DNA of 12,684 bases from NCBI GenBank assembly GCA_002361095.1, contig DERU01000177.1, forward strand, positions 1 through 12,684, given 5' to 3'. This document shows, piece after piece, positions 6,196-12,684 of this stretch (within the stretch, counting starts at the first letter, position 1; each line of letters begins with the position of its first letter). Made by a program: the position numbers and the translations under genes. Origin of the DNA: Lachnospiraceae bacterium UBA3332. GTDB lineage: Bacteria; Bacillota; Clostridia; Lachnospirales; Lachnospiraceae. The notes beneath the pieces are model-generated. The model had not been told where the DNA came from, did no database searches, and saw only the letters and a list, made by a program, of their open reading frames with translations.

Positions 6196-6960
6196 TTACT
6201 GCTTTTTATAGATCTCAACTGCGGGATTGCGGTAAACATCGTAAGCTTCCACGGAAACGTGTTTGACCAATCCGTTTTCTTCCGGCCGGCCCAGCAGTTC
6301 TATATTGCGGTTCAAGACCAGATACTGCACATGGTAGTCTGTCAGGAGCGGAACCAGCGCCGCAATGTCGATGGGTTCTTCCCGCATGATTGCGTAAAGG
6401 GGGTGGGTATCCCAATTCCATTCCCATTGGGCTTCCAACATTTCCCGCCCATAGGGCATCTGCACCTCCGAAGAATACTGGCGCACAAAGTAGATCAGTT
6501 CTTCCGGAAATACCGCCCAGACCCGTTCCTCATCCTCCTTAGGCATAATCTCGTTGCAGATGGCAATCACCACATCGGGGATATGGTAACGGTTCTGGGC
6601 TTTGGTAATATGAATGCTTTTATAAGCATACCGGCCGGACAATATAAACAGCAGCGCCAGTACGGCAAAACCAATCCGGTAGTGACGGCCGGCCAGTTTC
6701 AGTCCGGCATAGGCGATGACTACCGTCATCGGTAAAAGCCATAAAACCCGGTAATAGGTTCCCTCGTCCAAAATATCCATCACCCGCTTAAACGGCGGAA
6801 AGAAAAACAATGCCGCGATAAGCAGGGACGTATAGAGCAGCACGACGCGCACCCGCCTGCTTTTTTCCGCCGCCAAAAGATAACCCAGCGCGCCGAAAAA
6901 CAGAACCGGATACCACCCGCTCCCGCAATAGCTTTGAAAGATTTCCAAAATTTCCCGCAT
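6196..6960 (-). CDS. Membrane protein with extracytoplasmic C-terminal domain, unknown function
   Basis: This 254-residue protein has four predicted transmembrane helices in the first half (about 13-30, 38-55, 68-88, 95-112) and a soluble domain (113-254) with no motif I recognise. The ATG at 6960 is chosen because a perfect GGAGG (6971-6967) sits six bases upstream; the longer form from 6981 would place that site inside the gene. It is the last gene of the five-gene operon, 33 bases after the polytopic gene. The layout (helices then a soluble tail) resembles the C-terminal part of GT-C-type membrane glycosyltransferases. It might therefore work with the upstream polytopic protein as a two-piece enzyme, or be an independent conserved membrane protein. 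The strong start site favours a genuine separate gene over a frameshift fragment. It converges with the SGNH-like gene across 31 bases, with no clear terminator. Confidence 0.7.
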   Translation of the reverse strand: MREILEIFQSYCGSGWYPVLFFGALGYLLAAEKSRRVRVVLLYTSLLIAALFFFPPFKRVMDILDEGTYYRVLWLLPMTVVIAYAGLKLAGRHYRIGFAVLALLFILSGRYAYKSIHITKAQNRYHIPDVVIAICNEIMPKEDEERVWAVFPEELIYFVRQYSSEVQMPYGREMLEAQWEWNWDTHPLYAIMREEPIDIAALVPLLTDYHVQYLVLNRNIELLGRPEENGLVKHVSVEAYDVYRNPAVEIYKKQ

Positions 6961-6966
6961 CAGACG

Positions 6967-6971
6967 CCTCC
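6967..6971 (-). promoter_or_regulatory. Ribosome binding site that decides a start
   Basis: GGAGG on the minus strand, six bases before the ATG at 6960. It fixes the start of the last operon gene and shows that gene is translated on its own. Confidence 0.8.
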
Positions 6972-6993
6972 TATGACGCATGCCATTCCAATC

Positions 6994-8136
6994 TTACCCC
7001 ATCACCAAAAGCATGACCAAATACAGGACGTTGGGCACGCAGCAGACGGCCGCCCGCAAGAGATAAACCGGCCTTCTTTGGCGGACAGCGGCGGACAGCC
7101 CTGCGATTCCCAAAAACATCGCTGCCAGGAAGGCCCCCATACTGGTCATCATGGCAGAAACGACATTATTCACCGCAAGCAGCTTCCAATATACTTTTTG
7201 ATACCGGTCTTTCTTCCTCCCGAAAATTTCCAAAAGAAGCCAGATCTGCACCAATAGCACAAAATTGCATAAAACAGATTTTCCCTGCCAGGTTCTTGTC
7301 AGGAAAAATGTTGCGTTGGTATAAATCGACGTATTTCCGAAAATCTGTAAAATCCCTGTCAGCGCCATAAAGACCGGAAGCCGCACATTTTCCGCGCCAA
7401 AGAGCAGCCGTCCGATTTCAAAATAGCACAAATATGTCAGGGGGATCCACACAAGGGGCGACAGGGTGTGCGCCACAATCGTTGCATGAATGCCGGTCAC
7501 GCGGGCTACATAAGCCACCCAAAGCGGCAGGGTTGCCAGCGCATGACGGATATCCAGATCCGTGGACAACCCCGTATAAGGGCGGATCCGGTTTAACACT
7601 CCGGTCTGGTCAGCCAGCACGGACTGCACCACATAATAAGAATCGTCGCCGTCAAAAGACGCATAGGCAAAAGCCATATACATTTGAAATCCCACCACCG
7701 CAAGCGCCAACGCCCATAAAACCCCGCGCTCGGTAACCGGCGGCTTCCCTTTTTGGCCTGCTGCCTTTCCCCGTCTCTTTCTTCCCCTCCTCCTGCGCCC
7801 GTTTCCGTCCCCTGCCTTGCGCAGGCTTTCGGAGATCCGGGCGGCCCCGGTATGGGCAAAATCCTGTAAAACCGGAAAGCGGAGCGCCACACCCGCTATA
7901 GACAGCGCCGCGCCAAGCCCTGCCGCCAAACCTGTCAGCAGTCCCATTCCATGGGGTTTCGCAATCATAACCGGCACAGCCACAAGCTGGAACAGCGCAA
8001 GCTGTGTCAAGAACCCGGCCAGATACACAAAGTCCGGGCCGCGTCTTTTCTTCCCCGGCTGCCCCACCCACAAGAGGCCCGTACATACAGGCGCAACCCC
8101 GAACAAAAACAGTACCCCGAAAGCCTTCTGCACCAT
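6994..8136 (-). CDS. Polytopic membrane protein, tentatively DUF6077 / GT-C-like
   Basis: This 380-residue protein has about nine or ten hydrophobic segments. Three helices (6-24, 36-58, 62-86) are followed by a strongly basic cytoplasmic loop (about 105-132, with runs of Arg and Lys). A helix at 137-158 then leads into the motif SFDGDDSYYV (about 159-168) and a further set of helices up to the C-terminus. The acidic FDGDDSYY motif just after a helix recalls the acidic extracytoplasmic loop of GT-C glycosyltransferases that use lipid-phosphate sugars. From memory it also fits DUF6077 proteins, but I could not search. The ATG at 8136 follows the stop of the SGNH gene by 6 bases, with AAGGA/AGGGG purines upstream. 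It is operon gene four. The likely role is synthesis or extension of the surface glycan that the upstream acyltransferases modify; this is inference. Confidence 0.65.
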   Translation of the reverse strand: MVQKAFGVLFLFGVAPVCTGLLWVGQPGKKRRGPDFVYLAGFLTQLALFQLVAVPVMIAKPHGMGLLTGLAAGLGAALSIAGVALRFPVLQDFAHTGAARISESLRKAGDGNGRRRRGRKRRGKAAGQKGKPPVTERGVLWALALAVVGFQMYMAFAYASFDGDDSYYVVQSVLADQTGVLNRIRPYTGLSTDLDIRHALATLPLWVAYVARVTGIHATIVAHTLSPLVWIPLTYLCYFEIGRLLFGAENVRLPVFMALTGILQIFGNTSIYTNATFFLTRTWQGKSVLCNFVLLVQIWLLLEIFGRKKDRYQKVYWKLLAVNNVVSAMMTSMGAFLAAMFLGIAGLSAAVRQRRPVYLLRAAVCCVPNVLYLVMLLVMG

Positions 8137-8142
8137 ATTTCC

Positions 8143-9237
8143 TTATCCCCTTCCTTCATAAAACCGTGGGGACGCATCCTGCCAGTCCTCCCAGACGGAT
8201 GCGTAATCGTATGTCAAAGCCATTTTGCGCACCTGTTCCAGCGATTTTTGGTACGTGCGCAGCGTCACTTCATTTTCCCCGTCCGCAAAACAATCCGTGA
8301 TATAACGGCAGATATCCCTATGATAATGCATAAAATCCGCGTAATTGTTCAAATTGCAGACAATCTCCTCTTTTCCCAAAAAATTGAATACGTGAACGTT
8401 CGGATAGGCCAGCAGATTTTCCGTCATATAAGACAGGCGTCCCATCACTGCGTCCAACTCCTTTTCCTGCATCACGTCATTCCAGAACAGGATACTGTAG
8501 GGCGGATAAAACAAATAAAATTCCGTTTCCGGATGTGCCGCTATAAAAGGAAAAAGGTTGTGCTCCAGATTCTTTCTGACGGCTTCCACATAGGCGTCCG
8601 CCGGCTTTGCCTCGCTTTTTGGGGCAGACGGGGTATAATACATCAGCACATTTGTCTTGTTATAATACTCGTCCGTCCACCAGGGGCGGTAAAGACAGTT
8701 AAAATCCGACCGGTCCTTCGGATCGGCAAGCGGGCGCAGGATATAATTGAGAATCACGTCCTTATTAAACCAATAGGATATGTCGTTGCCGTAATTGTCG
8801 TCATACAAATATTTTGTAATCGGGAATTTGGTTTCTTCCACATCTGCGGAAAAGGTCGCCTGATCCAGCGCAATGAACACCTTTTTTACGCCGTCCCCTT
8901 TGGCCGCAAATACCAGTTCCATAATATTGGACAAATCCTTGGGATAAGAACCGTTATAGGACAGCTTTTGGGTTTTTACCCCCATCGTTTCCTCAAACCA
9001 GTCCGTATAAAAACTGGCGGTCATGGAAGAGCCCAGCAAAACCGCCTCATAATCCATATTCTTTGCAAGTCCCGGATTCTGATTCACCTGATTGTCCACC
9101 AGATAGGGAAACCAGGACAGCGGCTTATGATATTGAAAAAAAGGATCCACATAAAGAACCAGTGCCAGCGCCGACGCCAGCCCGGCCAGCACCAGACCCC
9201 CAAACCCGGCAAGCCATTTTTTGCATGTATTTTCCAT
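8143..9237 (-). CDS. Membrane-anchored SGNH acyltransferase partner of the MBOAT
   Basis: This 364-residue protein has an N-terminal anchor (about 9-29) and an extracytoplasmic SGNH-type domain. Block I is VLLGSSMTAS with Gly69-Ser70-Ser71; Ser71 is the probable nucleophile. The distal acid/base pair is DFMHYH with Asp301 and His304. YPPYSILFW in the middle is typical, as I recall, of clostridial relatives. The ATG at 9237 is chosen because GAGGAAAG lies just upstream; a TTG at 9255 overlapping the MBOAT stop is possible but would put that site inside the gene. It sits 14 bases after the MBOAT gene. In alginate (AlgI with AlgJ/AlgX) and teichoic acid (DltB with DltD) systems, the MBOAT moves the acyl group across the membrane and the SGNH-type partner finishes transfer outside. 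The same division of labour is inferred here. The polymer and acyl group are unknown. Confidence 0.8.
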   Translation of the reverse strand: MENTCKKWLAGFGGLVLAGLASALALVLYVDPFFQYHKPLSWFPYLVDNQVNQNPGLAKNMDYEAVLLGSSMTASFYTDWFEETMGVKTQKLSYNGSYPKDLSNIMELVFAAKGDGVKKVFIALDQATFSADVEETKFPITKYLYDDNYGNDISYWFNKDVILNYILRPLADPKDRSDFNCLYRPWWTDEYYNKTNVLMYYTPSAPKSEAKPADAYVEAVRKNLEHNLFPFIAAHPETEFYLFYPPYSILFWNDVMQEKELDAVMGRLSYMTENLLAYPNVHVFNFLGKEEIVCNLNNYADFMHYHRDICRYITDCFADGENEVTLRTYQKSLEQVRKMALTYDYASVWEDWQDASPRFYEGRG

Positions 9238-9251
9238 ACGGATTACTTTCC

Positions 9252-10700
9252 TCAAAAATTAAAATACAGAAAGGTGCTTACTCCCGACAGCGACAATACG
9301 CACCACAAAAACAACGCCGCCGTCCACAACATACTGCCCTTCCCCGCCCGGAAGCGCTCTGCCATTCCCGCCGCATTCCTGCCCAGAAAAATCAGGTATA
9401 GCGCAGCAGCCAAAAACAGAACGCACAAATACATTTCGCTATAGGGCAGCCCGGTCAGCCCAATCACTTTCATCACATACCAAAATTCGTCCAGGCAAAA
9501 CGCATCATAAATACCGGCACAGGGCAGGGAAACGCCCCCCGAAACCATTCTCCCAAACAAAGCCGCCGCACTGTGCAGATTCGGCGCCCGAAAAAAGACC
9601 CAGGCTGCATTGACAAACAGCCAGGTGACCGCCACCCGGCACCAGCGGGGTAATACGGACTCTTTTGGACCCCGCATGCGCACCAGACAGTAGGCTATCC
9701 CGTGCAAAAGCCCCCAGACCACAAAATTCCATCCCGCCCCGTGCCAGATTCCGCTGACTAAAAACACGAAAAGCAGATTGGCATACATCCGCGCTTTTCC
9801 TTTCCGGTTGCCTCCCAACGGAATATACACATACCGCATCAAAAACCTGTTCAGCGTAATATGCCACCGTTTCCAGAATTCCACGATATCGGCAGCCTGA
9901 TACGGGGAGTCAAAGTTCACCGGAATGGCAATCCCCATCATCTGCCCCAGTCCCCTGGCCATGTCGCAATATCCGGAAAAATCAAAATACAGCTGTATCG
10001 TATAAAATAGCATCACTAAAACCGCATCCACACTGCCCAGCGACCCAAGGCTTCCATACCCGTAATCCACCGCCGCCCCGAATGTATCCGCAAGCAGTAC
10101 TTTTTTGGATAGTCCCAATACAAAAAGATACAGCCCCCGCGCAAATCCCTCCCAGCAAAACCTACGGTGTCCGATTTTTTGAAACTGCGGCATCATTTCC
10201 GCATAATTCACGATCGGCCCCGCCACCAGCTGCGGAAAGAAGGACACAAACAGCGCATAGTCCGTCAGGCTGCACGCGGCCGCTTCCCCCCGATAAACAT
10301 CCGCCAGATAACCGATCTGCTGAAAGGTAAAAAAGCTGATCCCAAGGGGCAGCAAAATGTGCCGCAGCGCAAAATCCGTCCCCAAAAAGGCGTTACAGTT
10401 GGCTATAAAAAAATCGAAATATTTAAAATAAAACAATAAAAGCAGATTGGCGCAAATCCCCATCGCCAATGTCCCTTTTTTTCGGTTCCGCAAAAGCGCT
10501 CTGCCAAACCCAAAATTTGCCAAAATGCTCCCCGCCATGATTGCCAGATACCAAAGGTTAAAGTACCCGTAAAACCAAAGGGAAAACAAAACCAGCCAGC
10601 CCTTCGCCGCTTTTGCCAGTCCCCGCTTTTCCAACAGATACAGTCCTGCCAGACACAGGGGGAAAAAAACGAAGATAAAAATGTAGGAGTTAAAAAGCAT
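9252..10700 (-). CDS. MBOAT family O-acyltransferase (AlgI/DltB-like)
   Basis: This 482-residue polytopic protein has the full MBOAT layout: many helices, the IQLYFDFSGYCDMA segment, then EFWKRWHITLNRFL with His280, IPLGGNRKG, and the catalytic SGIWHGAGWNF with His320. Length and motifs match the AlgI/PatA/DltB branch, which moves acyl groups from a cytoplasmic donor to the outside face of the membrane for polysaccharide or teichoic acid acylation. The ATG at 10700 is chosen, with GGGGGA about seven bases upstream; it lies 2 bases after the FkbH-like stop. A TTG at 10706 overlapping that stop would add only two residues. The gene is followed directly by its likely SGNH partner. No DltA or DltC is nearby, and the FkbH-like enzyme just upstream suggests a donor other than the D-alanyl carrier of Dlt systems. 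Family call is secure; substrate is inferred. Confidence 0.93.
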   Translation of the reverse strand: MLFNSYIFIFVFFPLCLAGLYLLEKRGLAKAAKGWLVLFSLWFYGYFNLWYLAIMAGSILANFGFGRALLRNRKKGTLAMGICANLLLLFYFKYFDFFIANCNAFLGTDFALRHILLPLGISFFTFQQIGYLADVYRGEAAACSLTDYALFVSFFPQLVAGPIVNYAEMMPQFQKIGHRRFCWEGFARGLYLFVLGLSKKVLLADTFGAAVDYGYGSLGSLGSVDAVLVMLFYTIQLYFDFSGYCDMARGLGQMMGIAIPVNFDSPYQAADIVEFWKRWHITLNRFLMRYVYIPLGGNRKGKARMYANLLFVFLVSGIWHGAGWNFVVWGLLHGIAYCLVRMRGPKESVLPRWCRVAVTWLFVNAAWVFFRAPNLHSAAALFGRMVSGGVSLPCAGIYDAFCLDEFWYVMKVIGLTGLPYSEMYLCVLFLAAALYLIFLGRNAAGMAERFRAGKGSMLWTAALFLWCVLSLSGVSTFLYFNF

Positions 10701-10702
10701 CT

Positions 10703-12487
10703 TCAATCCCCCACCGCGATCACATGATTCTTTTTCTCATAAGCGTCCGGAATCTCAAATCTCCAAACTGCGTTTTTCTCCCCGTCCTCCGAAATTTTCT
10801 CAAATCCCTGCAGGCCATAAAAATCCCTGACCATGGCATTTTTAGCCGTTGGATAATAATAACCGTAAATCGTGCGGATATCTGCCAAACGGCAGCGCTC
10901 CACCAGCGCGTCCATCATGGCAAATTCCATGTCCCGCTTGAGTACGCGGCAGCTCATCAGCCACAGTTCCACGTGCAGCGCTCCCTCTTGCTTTCGTCCG
11001 ATCACCACCGACACCACACCGTTATCCCCAAACCTGTCCTCCAGCTTTCCATAGAGGGTAATATAACGCGCATCCGCCGCCATCCGTTCGATCTGCCCCA
11101 CGTCAAACCGCTTCGTAGTCAGGTTAAACTGGTTGCTTTTGTTGGTCAGCTGGGCAATCCGGGCCATAAAAACAGGCTCAAAGGAACGGATGGTTCCTTT
11201 CATCTGCAGGGATAAAAGATATTCCGTATAGTCCGCAAAAGCCGCCTGCTGCTTTTTGCGCGCAAGGTTTTCCCGGTACATCTCACTGCGTTTTTTGTCA
11301 TCCTCGGACAGGGCCGTCACTTCAAAATAACCGCTGCGGTCCAAAACCCGCACAAAATCCTCCGGCTTTTTGACTTCCGGAACCGCCGCCCCCTGCACCT
11401 GCCGGCGCACGATCTCCCGCTCGGCCGGATTGTCATCCACAAATACCAGGCTGTCTGGCAAAATATTCAACTCCTCTGCAATTTCCAACAGGTTTTTGCT
11501 CTTTGGCTCCCAATTTGCCTTAACCAAAATAAAATCCCGGGTCCGGAGCACTCCCGCCGGATGGGACAGCCCTGCCAGCGCGTTCTCCTCTTCATTCTTG
11601 GACGCGACGTTGAGCATCACACCACAGTCCTTGAGCATTTTCACATACGATTGGAATTCCGCATAAACCTGACCCATGCCGGTCTCGGGACCGATTTCCA
11701 AATTTTCCACTCCGTCGTCTCCCACGACGCCGCCCCAAAGCGTATTGTCCAAATCCAGTACCAAAGACTTTTTGTTTTTCCCGTAAACGGACTTTATAAT
11801 GTTCGCCACATTATGCGTCATCCACGGGATGGCCTGCAGACAAAGCGCATATTTGTACATATGCCAGTACTGCGGCGCAGACCATTCGTCCAACCCGTAA
11901 ACCGCCGACTGATAGTTGATATCATTGATAAAAAAATTCGCATGTCCCCGGGCATAGTCGGCAAAACGCCGGTTCAGTTCACTGACAAAGCGCGTCCTTC
12001 CATGCATGTCTACACTGTCCTGATTGCCCAACAGGCGAAAATAAGGATATTCAAAATTGTTCTGAATTACCGGGCAATGCCAATCCTTTTCCAGCTTCTC
12101 CCACATCGCGCAAAACCGGTCATACTCTGTCCCAAGCAACGCCTCCACTTCCTCCTCGGAAGCATCCGTTTCCGGAAACGCCTGAATATTGCGCAGACTG
12201 GTGTGGATGAAAAATAAATCCGGCGCAAAGTCCTGAAGCGCCCCGCTGCCGAACATGGCATCCTCCCAATATTGCCCGTATTCCGATTCGTAAAACCGGG
12301 GTTCAATCCCCTGATTGAGCAGAAACAGTTCCAAAATCCGCACGATATCGTGGGTGGTGGAGCCCCCAAGCACCGCAATCTTTTTGGGCAGACGGACACT
12401 GCCGTCCAAAAGCAGCCTCCTTTTGATACTCTTTGATTTCTTTAATATTGTCTCACTGTCAAACGGATATTCCAATTCCTGCAACAT
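10703..12487 (-). CDS. FkbH-like HAD-IIIC enzyme with SGNH-like N-terminus and acyltransferase tail
   Basis: This 594-residue protein shows the full FkbH layout. The N-terminal SGNH-like region (1-230) has AVLGGSTTHD around Ser43. The HAD domain has DLDNTLWGG (Asp245 nucleophile, Asp247), ASKN (295-298), Lys329/Lys331 and FVDDNP (Asp351, Asp352). The GNAT-like C-terminal part has RIAQLTNKSNQFNLTTKR (about 440-460) and SCRVLKRDMEF. FkbH proteins in polyketide pathways take 1,3-bisphosphoglycerate, dephosphorylate it and load a glyceryl unit onto an acyl carrier protein. Relatives also occur in polysaccharide loci. The ATG at 12487 has AGGGAG six bases upstream. It is the first gene of the five-gene operon, under the promoter at 12587-12615, and ends 2 bases before the MBOAT gene. 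It probably supplies the acyl-carrier donor for that MBOAT. No carrier protein is encoded in the window. All HAD motif residues are present, so it should be active. Confidence 0.9.
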   Translation of the reverse strand: MLQELEYPFDSETILKKSKSIKRRLLLDGSVRLPKKIAVLGGSTTHDIVRILELFLLNQGIEPRFYESEYGQYWEDAMFGSGALQDFAPDLFFIHTSLRNIQAFPETDASEEEVEALLGTEYDRFCAMWEKLEKDWHCPVIQNNFEYPYFRLLGNQDSVDMHGRTRFVSELNRRFADYARGHANFFINDINYQSAVYGLDEWSAPQYWHMYKYALCLQAIPWMTHNVANIIKSVYGKNKKSLVLDLDNTLWGGVVGDDGVENLEIGPETGMGQVYAEFQSYVKMLKDCGVMLNVASKNEEENALAGLSHPAGVLRTRDFILVKANWEPKSKNLLEIAEELNILPDSLVFVDDNPAEREIVRRQVQGAAVPEVKKPEDFVRVLDRSGYFEVTALSEDDKKRSEMYRENLARKKQQAAFADYTEYLLSLQMKGTIRSFEPVFMARIAQLTNKSNQFNLTTKRFDVGQIERMAADARYITLYGKLEDRFGDNGVVSVVIGRKQEGALHVELWLMSCRVLKRDMEFAMMDALVERCRLADIRTIYGYYYPTAKNAMVRDFYGLQGFEKISEDGEKNAVWRFEIPDAYEKKNHVIAVGD

Positions 12488-12586
12488 TTCTTACTCCCTG
12501 CACATTTTTTGTTCCGCAGCAGTCCGGTCAAACGCCCAAACTGCCGCTCTCCTGTCATACCCCGGCCCGATAAACCGCTCCACTAC

Positions 12587-12615
12587 AGTATAACAAGCCG
12601 TTCCTCCCTTGGCAA
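12587..12615 (-). promoter_or_regulatory. Sigma-A promoter of the five-gene acyl-transfer operon
   Basis: On the minus strand: TTGCCA (12615-12610, five of six matches to TTGACA), an exact 17-base spacer, then TATACT (12592-12587, five of six) preceded by TG plus one base, giving an extended -10. Transcription would start near 12580, about 93 bases before ATG 12487. The -35 overlaps a short palindrome GGCA-AG-TGCC (12611-12620), a possible but unproven operator. Confidence 0.7.
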
Positions 12616-12631
12616 GTGCCGGGAGGAGAAT

Positions 12632-12674
12632 CCCACGAAAAGTGTGTAACAGTTCAGCCTTTACTTTTCATGGG
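12632..12674. repeat. 12-bp stem carrying the shared 15-nt repeat in its loop
   Basis: CCCACGAAAAGT (12632-12643) and ACTTTTCATGGG (12663-12674) pair over 12 positions, with a single G-T/A-C type exception. The 19-base loop contains TGTAACAGTTCAGCC (12645-12659), which recurs inverted at 9-23. It lies just upstream of the operon promoter. No T-run follows either arm, so it is more likely a repeat unit than a terminator. Confidence 0.65.
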
Positions 12675-12684
12675 GTGGGGAAGG

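Larger units (their letters stand above)
12488..12684. other. Intergenic region upstream of the acyl-transfer operon
   Basis: These 197 bases hold the operon promoter, a leader of about 93 bases and the stem-loop repeat at 12632-12674. I see no coding sequence, tRNA or recognisable riboswitch. Confidence 0.6.

Noticed and set aside
9238..9255. TTG start at 9255 overlapping the MBOAT stop (and similarly TTG at 10706 for the MBOAT)
   Set aside because: ATG codons at 9237 and 10700 have better-placed ribosome binding sites. The extra residues are few and not domain-like.
7951..9444. 497-codon open frame on the plus strand
   Set aside because: It is fully antisense to the SGNH and polytopic genes and spans their junction. 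Its composition, rich in His, Ile, Val and Arg, is that of a mirrored coding frame. It has no recognisable domain or ribosome binding site.
8143..10700. A Dlt (teichoic acid D-alanylation) operon
   Set aside because: MBOAT and SGNH proteins fit DltB and DltD in general, but there is no DltA ligase or DltC carrier. The upstream gene is FkbH-like, and alginate-type acyltransferases are equally close.

Overview
The window looks like chromosomal DNA of a Gram-positive Firmicute, most likely a Lachnospiraceae-type clostridium. This is inferred from gene content and style, not from a search. The signs are Shine-Dalgarno led genes with sigma-A-like promoters, a GH25 muramidase with bacterial Ig-like and cell-wall-binding repeats, small paired EamA/SMR transporters, a membrane-anchored SGNH protein, and an MBOAT/SGNH acyltransferase pair. 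Every protein with a recognisable role points to the cell envelope. I see no rRNA, tRNA, CRISPR array, transposase or phage gene.

Layout, left to right. (1) Bases 33-3806, minus: a very large membrane-anchored GH25 lysozyme with a charged cytoplasmic head, one transmembrane helix, five Ig-like domains, a wall-binding repeat and a C-terminal catalytic domain. (2) Bases 3894-4190, plus: a 98-residue zinc-ribbon protein. Its 3' end overlaps, tail to tail, the next gene. (3) Bases 4140-4831, minus: two adjacent four-helix EamA/SMR-type genes resembling ArnE/ArnF lipid-linked sugar transporters. The second contains a perfect 18-bp inverted repeat inside its coding region. (4) Bases 4832-5102: an intergenic control region with overlapping candidate promoters and a dyad. 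(5) Bases 5103-6164, plus: an anchored SGNH-like protein whose block I reads GND instead of GDS. (6) Bases 12487 down to 6196, minus: a tight five-gene operon of FkbH-like HAD/acyl-loading enzyme, MBOAT O-acyltransferase, membrane-anchored SGNH acyltransferase partner, polytopic GT-C-like membrane protein (tentatively DUF6077), and a second membrane protein with an extracytoplasmic tail. A good extended -10 sigma-A promoter lies in front of it.

Working model (inference): the five-gene operon makes and attaches an acyl group to a surface glycan. The FkbH-like protein would load an acyl group, classically a three-carbon glyceryl unit, onto a carrier protein. The MBOAT would move it across the membrane, and the SGNH protein would place it on the polymer outside. 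The two polytopic proteins may supply or extend the acceptor glycan, and the ArnE/F-like pair could flip a lipid-linked sugar. No acyl carrier protein is encoded here, so it would have to come from elsewhere.

The two window ends share a 15-nt sequence in opposite orientation (9-23 and 12645-12659). The right-hand copy lies in the loop of a 12-bp stem, which suggests a dispersed intergenic repeat.
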